Part shown: in pieces, positions 35,122 to 47,060 of the stretch
Layout: each line of letters begins with the position of its first letter
Position numbering within the stretch: the first letter of the stretch is position 1
Assembly (NCBI GenBank): GCA_964007475.1
Contig: OZ023273.1
Coordinates: 141,953,308 to 142,017,307, forward strand
Direction of reading: 5' to 3'
Length of the DNA stretch: 64,000 bases
Origin: Hybos culiciformis
Lineage: Eukaryota > Arthropoda > Insecta > Diptera > Hybotidae
Program-made: the position numbers and the translations under genes
The notes under the pieces: generated by a model
What the model was told of the DNA's origin: nothing
Seen by the model: the letters and a program-made list of their open reading frames with translations, nothing else
Databases searched by the model: none

Positions 35122-38100
35122 TTAATTGCAGTATATTTTTTAATTTTGTAAATATAATAATTAAATTAGTTTTGTTTTAATAATAATAAATTTATATTGT
35201 ATTATTTTCTATTTTGTCCAGATTTTCTGTGATAATAGCATATTCATAATATTAAGTTTTATGTACAGAATTATCATTATACAAATAGTATTTTTAATAA
35301 GAATTATATACGCAATATGCATCAATAATATTATATTTAAAAAAAACATGTATTTATTGGAAACAATATATTCAGAGTAAAGTTTTATTGCCTAAAGCAA
35401 TTATTTATTTAACTTCATTCGATATAGGGAAATTTAATTACCGATAAAGGTCAGTCAATATAAAAAGAATATAAATATTTTGATATTTCCCATTTAAAAA
35501 AAGAAATTGAATAAGCACCTTGAGTAGATTTCATGAGTACTTCTTATACATTATTTTCTAAACACTGTTCAATATATACTAAACCAAGATGGAAAACAAC
35601 CCTAGAAACGAAACTTACTAAAATCAGAAGATTGTATATAATTGTAAGTAGCACATCGAGAGTTTGTTTAAATTAAAAATTTTTATAAATTTCTTTAAAT
35701 TAATTTCAATTACGTAATTACGGATCAATAGGTATGTTACTCCAATTTTCTCTAAATTATAAAAATAAATTTGCACAGTAACATTATATGAATATGTAGG
35801 TATGGTTTAGTATAATAAAAATAATATTTTTATAAAAATCATGGTTAATATATAATATATATATATATACCTAAAACTACATGTTATAGTAAATAAAAAA
35901 AAAATATAATAAATCACAATAAATTCTCTTTTTTATTTAACAATAAGGATAATCTGATTTTTATTGAAAATCAAAACAAAAAATCATGTTTTTATCAAAA
36001 AAAAATAAAATAAAAATAAGGAATTAATTTTTGTGTTTTCCTATATTTCCTTTTGATTACACAATACATATTTTTATCGTTATTGGTATTTGTACATATG
36101 TACATTTCAATTCATAAAATTTTCGTTGCGGTATAAACGTATACCTCCAAATTCTATTAATCTTGAACAAAAAAAAAATCATTTTTAAGTAAAACGAAAA
36201 AGACACAAGTCAGATGAAAATATTTCATCCGTAACGAATTCAATCAATAGGAATTATTATTATTGATATATTTTTTTAACAATTTGTATGGTGTTTTAAG
36301 CATATATATATGAAAAATAGAATTCGAGCAAACTCTAACAGTTTCAAACAATAAATCGAAAATTTTATTGTTTTTTAAACAATTTACATAAAATTAAGGG
36401 GTTCTGTTCTATACCCTTAACATTTTCTTAGGAAAGTTCAACTATTACATGTTACATATATTCGTATATATCTTACCTGTCAGACATATTTTTCGTTAAG
36501 AACTTTCACACCTTTGTAAGCCTGAATTGCTAGTCGTTCAGAGATTAAATAATAAAAATACACAGATCTTACTTACTCTCTACGTCAAACATTTTTACAG
36601 AATATGTAAAGGATGCATTTTTCTGTTCAAAAACTAAACATTTTTTACCTACATTTTTTGGGTATAAAAAATAATTGGGGTGATAATTTTCCAAATTTTT
36701 GGAAAAATTCTTTTATTGTCAAAATTTAAGGATCAAAAGATTTATGGGCTTAATTTACAAGAGTCCTTATTATCCTTTTTAATAAAATATATATATTTTA
36801 CGTCGTCATGAAATATAAAAAAAAAATTGCGAAAAAAAAAAATAATAATAAAAAAGGATATAATGCACTTTTTTGCAAATTAATTGCATTGAAGTGCATT
36901 ATGCGTGGTTTTTTTATCAAATGGATATAAATAAAAAAGAAATTGATGTGTAATAGAAAAAGCATTAATCATTCGACAAAATTAATACTACAGTAGAATA
37001 GAAAAATCTTTACAGTGGTTTATTTATTCAAGTAAAAAGTTTAACTATTATACGTTCATAACTATAATTTCAGTTCAGTTCTCTCAAAATCTTAAGGATT
37101 TTTTTTGTTTATAATTTTAAATTATTTAAATAAATAACCAAAATTATCATTTATCATGTTCTACACTTTCTAACAGTGATTAAACCTTGAAATAAAGCGA
37201 ATAATGATATTTTAATTTTAATTCTATGTCCATAAAGCCAAAGTTGTAAGTATATTTACATTTCATTTCTAAACAAAAATTTTATATAAAATGTATAATA
37301 CTTTTATAGTCTTTCCATATACCTATATATTAACATAGTTATAATACTTAATTTAGCCAAAAGGTACGATAATAGGTATAAGATTTCACAGACACACGAT
37401 TTATGTTTCGTTGAAAATTGTATCTCTCTGCATTTCTCTTTCTATATAATTATAATAATCGAAGTTCAAACTTTTCTCGAAGACAGAAATATTCTTCTTT
37501 TAGAAAACTGAAATAAAAAATATAAGTTAATATTTAATTTATAATTTTTAACGACATAATTTTATTATTTTAATGATATTTTTTTTTGCTTTTTTATTCA
37601 TAAAGTATTTTATTTTATTATGATTTTATAATATTTTCATTTAATTTTATTTTTTATTTAATTGAACAATAAATTTTTTATTTTATTTTATTTTTTTTTA
37701 ACATTTATCTCCTACTTTAAAATAAAAATTTAAAAAAAATATTTTGGTTTTTTTAAACATTTAAAATATAATATTATTTTTTTCATTTATATACTCTTTT
37801 TCTTTTTTAATTTCATTTTTAAAATTAAATTGTTAATACAATAATCGTAATAATTTTTTGTTTGTTTTTTTTTTTTTTAAATAATTGCAATTAACAATTT
37901 TTTTTTTAGTTTTTTTCTTTCCTTTTTTATTTTATTGACTTCAAGTTTTATTTATTTAATTTTTTTTTTTTAATTTTAATAAATAATAAATGCAAAGGCT
38001 AAATTTAATAATTAGTTAACCACACAAAAAATGTCTCTTTGTTAAATTCATACAATGTAGTTCAATTAATAAAAATATATTTTAGGTTTTCTTAGAAATG

Positions 38101-38177
38101 TTGATGGAACGAATAGTATATGGGATATATAGAGTAGGTATGATTGTGTTTTATGAATGTATTCCTTAGAAAAATAC
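35122..38177. other. AT-rich DNA downstream of Rapgap1
   Basis: Holds the Rapgap1 poly(A) signal. An isolated splice-like signal on the minus strand occurs near 36474 (CAG followed by GTAAGA on that strand), but the putative exon is not open to its end. Long A/T runs fill 37.5-38.0 kb. No gene called. Confidence 0.45.
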
Positions 38178-38609
38178 TTATGCCTTGAGCACAGCTAATA
38201 CCGCAAAGCAATTTTTGAAGGAATGTTCCGGAAACCTGTTCACAGCTAATTTTACCTGAGAGCAACAAAATCAACTGCAAACAACTGCTTTTGTTTTTTT
38301 TATAATATGATTGTGACAGAAAAATGCAGCAAAACCAAATTTCGATGCAAAAGAAACGCTGTGAAAAAGAAACAAAAAAAAAAATATTTTGTGACGTAGT
38401 CAATTCTTTCTGGAGCAAAAAAAAAATAAATTCAGTTTTCTAATTAATTATGAAATAATTTTAAGAAATTCTTTTTACAAAAAATCAATAAAATTAATAT
38501 CTTTCGTTTTTCATAATTTTTATTTAAAATAAATAAGAAATAACGCAGAAAATCGGTTTTTACGGTAGCTCAAAATTGCTTTGCGGTATTAGATGTGCTT
38601 AAGGCATTA
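38178..38609. mobile_element. PIF/Harbinger-like MITE with TTA duplication
   Basis: The element at 38181-38606 (426 bp) is flanked by TTA at 38178-38180 and 38607-38609, the 3-bp TWA duplication typical of PIF/Harbinger. Terminal inverted repeats are about 34 bases: the left begins TGCCTTGAGCACAGCTAATA and continues CCGCAAAGCAATTTT; the right, reverse-complemented, begins TGCCTTAAGCACATCTAATA and continues identically. Only two mismatches were seen over that length. The core has no coding potential. Superfamily assignment rests on the TSD alone, because the tips are not a canonical GG-C Harbinger end. Confidence 0.8.
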
Positions 38610-40243
38610 ATTTCTTTTCGATACAAATTCAAATCAGCAGCTCAAATGTTTTCTAATTTCAGTTGAAGAGACATTGTGCGTTATCATAATTTAAATTAAA
38701 AAAAGTTAATCTTTATAATAAAAAAAAGAAGACAAGAAAAAAAAAGAATTTTATTCAACAAAAATTTAAGGATTTGACATCGTTTTTAATACGACCAACA
38801 AGTAACACAGTTGCATTAAGCTGCATTTTGTTATCACATCTTTTGCAATTGATTTTTAAGCTTCATTTGTTTATTTTATTTTTTAGATATAGGAAATTGA
38901 TAGTATCATAAAAGTATTTAAGTTTTCAAAGTTTAATTGAACCATGTATTGAAGTTATTTTTTTAATTATATTTAGAAGAAAATAAGAGAGCCTTATAGA
39001 GTGACTTTTTTTTTCTTTAATAATCCAAATAGAAATGACAGAAGTTAATGAACTACGATTTAGTTTTAATTATTTCTAAAAAAAAAAAATTCTTAAATTA
39101 CTTATACATTAAATTAGTTTTGTTTTATTTATTTATTTTTCTTTTTTTTCAAAGGACAAATTCTAAAATTCCTAAAAACTACTATAATCATTTTTTGTGA
39201 CATTTAATTTGTTTTGGCGGATTTAAGAAGAAACAGAAAACTTATACATTATCAAAAATTAATTAAATTATAAAATAAAAAATTCAATAACAATAATTGA
39301 AAAAACTTACAAACTAAACACACATGATTTTATGTTTAAAAAAAAAAAACGTTACAAGAAAAAAGTATTTGAAACATATTTATCTCGAATATTTTAAAAG
39401 AAAAACAAAAATATTCGAAATTCGAATTCATTGGTTTATGTATTTGCTAATCAAACAGAGAGCAATGAAAATAATATTTTGTTGATATAACAACATCTTG
39501 TTATTTTCAAAATTATAGTTTATTTTTGAATCTCTACTAAAAAAACGTTTATTTTAAATAACCACGAAAAAAAATAAACATTTTTCTTTTATTTTTTCAT
39601 TTTTTTTAGTTGTTTTCATTTCATTTTGGTGTTAGTTTCATTTTTATTGTGTTTTTGAACTGAATATAAAGCTGAATAAAGATTTGGCAGTTGTTTTGAG
39701 GAAACTTTGGAATTCTCATTTCTATATAAATTATTTTTGTATATAAGTAGGTATATTTATTTTATTGTAATTTATATTGTGATTCTGGTGGTTGGTTGTT
39801 CATTCAGAAAGTTTATTCATGGCGACTCAAAAGCGAAACAAATCTAAATAGACGCATCCAACTCAATAATTTTGATTCAATAAATGTTTCTGCTAATGTT
39901 GATGTTGTCATACTTATTTGTGATTTCGACGATGACGTCGAAAATGATTTGCTAAAAAAAATTAATAAAAAAGAAATTTTGTTAGATAATTTTGATTAAG
40001 AAAATGTTTTTTTTTATTTTTTTACAAATTGGTTGAAAATATTCAGGTTTCAAATCTTACAACTTAAATCCATATTCAGTTTACATTAAACAAGGTCATC
40101 GACATTTACTATAGACTACAGATAAGTATAAGGATTATGGTTTGAGTCCCTAAAAATATACCCATTGACTGTTTTAAGTTGCAATTAAAAAACTAGAAAA
40201 AATTATATATTTAGTTAAATAAATAGGGTTAGTTTTTATTTAC
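38610..40243. other. AT-rich DNA without a called gene
   Basis: An open frame at 39796-39999 (plus, 67 codons, acidic and Asn/Asp-rich) has a coding-like look but no ATG start, no homology I recognise and no clear acceptor. Confidence 0.4.
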
Positions 40244-40292
40244 CTTGCTCTTTTATGTGATTTCACTGCTGGGGATCCCATCTTCATTTGGC
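40244..40292 (-). CDS. Candidate internal mini-exon, gene unknown
   Basis: On the minus strand a 49-nt segment lies between a good acceptor (TTTTCATTTTCAG) and a good donor (AAG then GTAAAT). Only one frame is open through it, reading QMKMGSPAVKSHKRA plus a split codon. Base composition is much less AT-rich than around it. It may be an internal exon, or an exon with a start at either Met, of a long-intron minus-strand gene whose other exons I could not find. I do not recognise the peptide. Confidence 0.4.
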
Positions 40293-43200
40293 CTGAAAAT
40301 GAAAAAATAAAAATTTTAGGTAAATAATATACTTTATTTAAAAAACGTTTTTATATAAACATAATCTATATCTACATTATAAAAGCAGCTGAGGTTAAAA
40401 AATTTATTTACAAATTGAATTTTTTATCATTATTCAAATTTTATTAAACCATATAATTTAGTCTCTATAATATATAAAATATGCAAACTTATAATGCATT
40501 ATTTCATTAAAAATACATATGTTTTGCAGTTTTATTTATTTTTTTTTTTCTGCTACACACAAAAAAAAATATTCAAGAAAAATCTAATTAACCTAAAATG
40601 TTTGATACTTTTTATAAAATTGCATTTCCTTAAATGGAGAAATTTAATTTCATATTCAAAAATTTTATTTTAAATATTGTCTGACCTATATAGTAAGAAT
40701 GTATATTAAAAGCACATAAGAAGGCATCACTTGGGTATTGATTTTTAAAATAGAAGGACAAAATATTTTTTTATAATTTAAGTCCTTGCAAGTCTAAATT
40801 AAAAAAAAAAAAGTTGAAAGCAGTAAAGAACTAATTGTAAACATGGCCTTTGTCTACAGTAGGTAGGTATATCTACTAATTTTTATCAGACCGCATTAGA
40901 CCACGTAAGAAAAAAAATTCTTTTATAAATTTTGTACGGACTGTCGGTCTCTAGTGTAATAAGTCATTATAAGCATTTTAGTAGCTTACAGAGGGACATG
41001 AAGAAAATGAGAAGGTATAGTTAATTTCTGATTCAAAATGGACTGAACAAAAAACCAAGAACTTAAAAATAATCGATAAGTAAGTAAATTGGAGGAAAAA
41101 AAATTCATTGAAAATAAAGATTTTTTTTTCATAATAAAGATTTTTTTTGATGTGGAAATTTGTTTTTATTTAATTTCTTGCTTTTAAATATATTTTTGTT
41201 TTGCATTAATGTACTTAAATATATGGTTTTTTCTTTCAAGAAAAACTCCCACACTACTTTTCAATGAATGCCAACCATTTCTCGGAAAATAAACAAACTA
41301 TCTTATAACTTCTAATATGTACTAAAAATGTACAGTAGGTATATAGGTAAATATGTGTTCTGTAGTATAATAATTTACAATGAAAATGAAATTTAATCAT
41401 GGTTTACAATCTTTAGAAAATATAATTTTTGTCTTATCTTTTCCACATTATATTATGTTGCAACATTCATAATGATAACGTAAATTATTGTATTGAGTTT
41501 CAAAGCGATTCAGATTTCCACATTAACCCAGTCAAACCTCATAATTTAAACAAAAAAAATAATTCTAAAATAAACTTAAAATTATTGAATAGCAAATAAT
41601 TTTTGCCAACATTATAATAATTACAATAATTTACCAACATCATCGGAGATGAGTTTACGAATTTTACATATTTGCTATGACGATGTTATCAAATTTTCAA
41701 CAAATTTTAAGTAAAAAATTACTACGTTTCTTGCAGCAAGTTCCAACAACACGATTTCTTATTGAATAAACTAAATATTTAAAGTCTACTTTACTACTTT
41801 ACTAATGTATTCAACTTGCGTACGATTCCCATTAACTTCATGTTTCTTATATACAGGGCAGTTTTTCAATTTATTTATGTACCATCACCATAATTATTAT
41901 TATACTTCTTTTTTAAAAATGAAAACGGATGGAAATGAAGAAAACAATATCATCTGTCCTATTTTTTTTTATCTGAAAAATATATGATATAAGTTGCCCT
42001 TATAGAAGAGAATATTGAGAACAAAAAAGAGATTTAATGGAAATATAATTTCGTGGTCTAATTGATAACTTTAGTTTCAAATTACCTTTCAGGAAAAAAA
42101 AAAGTTATAATTGTTTCATTTGAACTTAAATTTTTTTATAAAATTAAGCATATTTTTCTATGAAAGTTCCAGAAGTTCTCATATTGAGCTCAATGGAACT
42201 AGTTGTTGAAAACTCATAAATGCTTCTTTAGTTATTCACTTATTAAAATCATAATTTTTTTCCAAAAATATTAAATTTTTTCATTGAAACATAGACTCTT
42301 ATCGGCACTTTATGGTTATTTTAATTTCCCATAGTGAGTGAATTTCCACAATAAGCTAAAAAAAACCTTCAGTATCAGCTCTTTTGGTATGAGTATTTAA
42401 ATATACGGATCGATCTGATCCAATAAAATAAATTAGGTTTCATCATTGCGTCTGATCCTATGGCATTGCGGTAAACAAGGCTGGAACTACTTGGCCTTAC
42501 TTGAGGCCAAAATATGTTTTAAAAAAATTTCACTTATATAATTACGTTATTTTATTACACATAAAACAAAAGCAAAACAGTATCAAAAGAATTAAAATTG
42601 TTAATAAATAATATTTTGTGTACAATAATTTTTGATAATTAATTGCCTTGCCTAAAAAAAAAACAAAAATAACAACTATAATTTATCAAGGGCAAACAAC
42701 TTAAAAAAATTATTAAATATTTTTAGTTCTAAAAATTAATCAAAACCCCCATTCATAATGTAAAAAAATTTTATTGATGTAAATATTGTCATTTTTACAA
42801 TGGTGGCTGTCAATATTGAAGTTTACCATATATAAGCCGATTATTATATATCTAGGTTTGAGCTTGTAGTGTCACTATAAGCTCTGTTTTGAATTACTGG
42901 AAAAATATAAAGGTATATATAATTTTTTTCTATTTTTATTTACATTTTGATAATTGTATTTTCAATTCAAAAAGTTCGCTTTATTTAATATAAATAGTTT
43001 TCATACATTTATTTTTGATAATTGTGTATTTTGTAGAATTAGCTGTCCACTCTTAAAAATTACACAATGAAAGAAAAAACCTGCGACCTGCGATGCCTTA
43101 TCTTTAATATTTATTAAAGCCATGAAAATTGTAAACAACCTACAACCTAAATATTTTTATTAGCTAAACCGAAATCAAAAAGTTTTCTACACACACAAAA

Positions 43201-46200
43201 CTAATATAACTTTAAAACCTAGAATTAAATCATATATGTTTAGAAAAGACAAAAACCTACATTTATGTATATAAAATCAAATTTATTAAGAACAATAAAA
43301 TGAAATTAAAATTAGGCCAAGTTTTCTAGGGTAAGACAAAAAAAAAAAAGAATTTTATTTATTTTTTATTTGATATTATATACGTTGTTGAACTTAGTAT
43401 TGGAATAATTTTAAAGTGTCACACATAAAATTAAGTATTTTGTATTTTGATTTTATTTTGAAAAAGCTTCGTTTTTTTCTCGTTTTAATTACAACACATT
43501 ATGTAAGTTGCGCAATTTTAAATATACATATGAACATGTACATAAGTATATACAAGTTTATAAAGAAAAAATAAATTTTATTTTGACTTGTTAAAAATTT
43601 ATTATACATAGATAAATTAATGGGTTTATTTCCTTTTTTAATTGAGGAAAAATTTATTTTGAATAATATAGTATATTTATAAATTATTGCTTAATCTTTA
43701 AGCTTCATTAATATTAGTTTTTATGATTTTAGAAAAGTGAAGTTTACAAAAATATTGCTAACAACGTACAAAGAGTTAAGTTCAATATCACAATAGCACT
43801 GCTAGCTATCTCGTTGTAAGGTGCCGCCAACATTTTCGAATACAAATCCAAGAGAATTTAATACCCTTCGCTTATGAAAAAGAGCATCTATTTAATTGAT
43901 TTTATTGTTATAATTTTTTTTTTCAATCATTTAATAAAAAAAAAAGCAATCTGGTTTTAAAGCAATAAAATCAATTTCTTCTGATCATAAAAAAGATTTT
44001 AAATCAAAAAAAAATGTAAATATAGAAACTATATTTTATCTATATTAATTAAACTTTTATTACTTTCGACAAAAATTATAAATTAGAATTTAAACTTTAT
44101 TACATAGAGAAACCACAAAAATTATAATTGATTTACTTTTCTTTTTTTTTTGTTACGAAAATGAAAATTTTATTGAATTTCCTATTCATGTGCATCGAAA
44201 TCCACCCACTTTCGAAACAAAAACTAAAATTAAATATTTTAGAAAATCATTAAAAAAAAAAATTGTTTGCTGCTAAATAAATTTTTTATTGATCACTAAT
44301 GGGACTAGGTATATCAATAATAAAAGTTCTAAAATGCCAAAAAGAAAACAATAACATTTAGTTTTACCACATACCACGAATTTAAATTACACAGAATTAC
44401 TTTTTTTTTTGTTTACGAAAATTGAAAAATTAAAAAGTGTTGCATGCATACAATTACATGCTTATGTATTCAAATATATAAAAATTGCATAATTTTTTAA
44501 ACAATTTTTTGCCTTATTTTATATTCAGAATTGCTGTTTTATGCAGAAAATCAATAATTATATTTTGCGGTTCATTTTAGAATAAAAAACGATATTCTGT
44601 AATTCTTCTACATTTGACTCTAGATTCCTAATGAATTTAATATCGAAATTCTGAAACTTAGACGATCATTATGTCTTAAATTGGATTACATACCTACATA
44701 AATGTAAAAAATCTAATAACATAATCGATTACAAATTTTCACGAAAGCTTCCTTTCAAAAACTTTTCTTATATACATGTATATATAATAATAATGTACAC
44801 ATTTATGGATCACCACATATAAAAACCATTTCTCAGTGGCATGAGGTTATTTGAGATTATGCTTTTAAGAAATTAATTTTTAGTTAAACTGATTAAATAT
44901 TGCAACTACTTATAATGTTGTTGCGAAAACAATATATTGAAAATTGTATATCATGTAATTTTAATGTTGTGTGGTAATCAGTAAAGTTGCAACATAAAAT
45001 AAAACAGATGACCAAAAATATACTCCCATTTTATGAACAAAAAAAAAATATCTATTGGAACAACCAAACTCGATTAGATACATAAATGAGAAACAATTTA
45101 TAAAAAGTCATATCTAGGAAAACTATATGCAATAGTTATACACATTTAAAAAAAAAAAAGTTTTCATGAAAAATGTTTGGTGCCATTACTTGTTAAGTGC
45201 CAAAATCTGTTAGCTTTAGTTCTGAATTCAAATTCTTTTTAATTGAACATCATCAGAAATCGAATTTTGAAATGTTGTACTTCACCAACTGCAAAAGATA
45301 GATATTATATGAGGCATTTAAAAATTTGTTTTTCTTTACTTATTTTATATACAAACTCATTTTAGATACAAACTGCTCGGATTTGTGAAGTTTGTAATGC
45401 TGCATATAACATCTTCCAATTATTCTTTTTTGGTTAAAGGACTTAAATACCTGCCAAAAAATAGTGAAAGCAAAAAAATTTCCATAGAACTAATATTTTG
45501 TTACCTATTCCATTTTCATATTATTATAAGTGAATGTGAAATTAAGTTATGCAGTAAATTTAATGCATTTCTTTTACTAAAATGTATTAATTGTATATGC
45601 TTTAAAAGTGAAACTATACTGAAAAAAAAACCATATGGTTGAACAGGTGGTGGTGGAGGAAAAATTAAACGTTTAGTTGGGAGAATAAAAAAATTTCAAA
45701 AAGGGAATCATGATATTTCCATCATCCGAATAAAAAAAAAAAGATAACAAAATCAATTAAACTTTTTCCTCTTGTATATTTTTTTCTTCTTTCTGGTTTA
45801 TTTATACAAAAATTGATTGCAAAATTGTATAAACAAAAAATAATGAAAATAAATGTGGCGAAAAATTAGACATAATATAAAACTAGAAGATTTTTTTTTT
45901 TCTATTTTTTTTTTTATTATTTAGTTTTTAGGGAAAAAATTTACTTAAGTGTAAAAATAAATAAAAAAAAAAAAATTTATATTTAATTGAATTTTGTTGT
46001 AATTTTTGTTATCTTTTTATCTTCCAAGTTGTTCAGAGAAGAAAGTATTTTATATTTGTTTACTGTTTATAAAGTTTTTCCTATTTTTATACCATGTAGT
46101 TTCCAATATTTTTTTTCTTATATACATATATAAATTTATCTAGATCTGGACGTAAGAAAAACTTACAACTTTACAAATAAAAGTTTATTGAGAAATTTAA

Positions 46201-46347
46201 AGTTTTCGTATATAATTTTTAGAAAACTATTGTACATAACATTCATATATAATTAATTTACATAATTGAAAATTTGGATTAATTTTAATTGCTTATATTG
46301 ACTTCTTGTTATCATAGAATTTTCCAAGACGTAATTTTGATATCATC
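40293..46347. other. AT-rich DNA without recognisable genes
   Basis: Only low-complexity sequence and small inverted repeats were seen. One is GAGCTTGTAGTG / CACTATAAGCTC near 42858-42882. Another is a patch with GGATCGATCTGATCC near 42407, followed by TGGCC/GGCCA words. Confidence 0.45.
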
Positions 46348-46954
46348 CTATACGCCAGGGGAGTCAACTGATTTTTCTATAAGATCTACTTCGCGCAGTA
46401 AAAATCCTCTGCGATCTACTTTTTCTAAAAGTAGGACTACGAGGAGAAGTAAATATTTAGGGATCCGAATTCTAAGTGTTCGGCATTTCGACTTTATTAT
46501 TTTCATTTGTGAAAATGCTGATTTGCACAAATATGTCGAACCAACAGGCCTATAAATTTTCAGCACATTTTTTAGATTCAGATATTTATCTTCTGCTAAT
46601 TATTTCGAAAATTTATCTTTGGAAGCTCTTGCTTTGATATAAATATCATCTTGTAAAGTAATAATTTCTGCTAAAAGTGTAATGTTATCCATATCAAAAA
46701 TAGTTGAAAGGTTTTCTGATATTATTTCTGCTTTAATATTGCTATCAAATGGAAAACTCATAAATAAAACTATATTATCAAGTTTTTTAAAATCTTCGAA
46801 TATTTATTTTCATCATAATTAGTAGAAGCAGAACTTTTTAATTGCGCCAACATGTTTGGAAAATTAGAAAAATTGTTTTGATTCTTGAAATTGAAAATGG
46901 CAATCATTACGCGAGTAGATCACGATCGACGTTATTGACACCTCTGCTATACGC
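46348..46954. mobile_element. Second hAT element, 8-bp TSD, degenerate transposase
   Basis: The element at 46356-46946 (591 bp) is bounded by identical CTATACGC copies at 46348-46355 and 46947-46954. Tips are inverted: CAGGGGAGTCAA on the left and CAGAGGTGTCAA from the right, 10 of 12 alike, close to the hAT consensus CAGGGGTGTCAA. The sequence AGATCTACT also appears just inside the left end, with TGATCTACT in the reverse-complemented right end. The interior codes on the minus strand for the C-terminal part of a GTF2IRD2/ZBED5-type hAT transposase, broken by stops and a frameshift. It is an internally deleted relic. Confidence 0.88.
46400..46920 (-). pseudogene. Broken GTF2IRD2/ZBED5-like hAT transposase relic
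   Basis: Reading the minus strand from 46920 downward gives a piece with NFSNFPNMLAQL, then after a stop and frame change ITLLAEIITLQDDIYIKARA, then KIYRPVGSTYLCKSAFSQMK followed by IIKSKCRT. The last piece matches the hAT dimerisation signature FGSTYLCExxFSxMKxIKSKxRSxLTD found in GTF2IRD2, FAM200 and ZBED5-type proteins. Several stops and at least one frameshift interrupt it. The N-terminal BED finger and catalytic core are absent. Confidence 0.8.
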
Positions 46955-47001
46955 TATATACATATATAGTAAATAGACGAGACAACAGACCTCTTTTTAT
47001 T

Positions 47002-47060
47002 TCAGTAGTGGTTTTAAATTTGAAACTAGACGTGTTCTTCGTCATGGATTCTTCTCGCAG
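47002..47060 (+). other. Possible first exon with initiator and GTAAGT donor
   Basis: TCAGT at 47002-47006 matches the arthropod initiator. TATA-like words lie 35-50 bases upstream. An ATG at 47044 reads MDSSR and is followed at 47061 by a perfect donor, CAG then GTAAGT. The arrangement resembles a short first coding exon of a plus-strand gene with a long first intron. No second exon was found. The TATA distance is longer than the usual 30 bases. Confidence 0.25.

Noticed and set aside
36430..36540. Minus-strand exon ending at the donor near 36474
   Set aside because: The best frame (AYKGVKVLNEKYV) hits a stop before the donor and the other two frames stop earlier; kept only as a splice-like signal.
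38092..38418. 108-codon minus-strand frame
   Set aside because: It overlaps the terminal repeat and core of the MITE at 38181-38606 and has no known domain.
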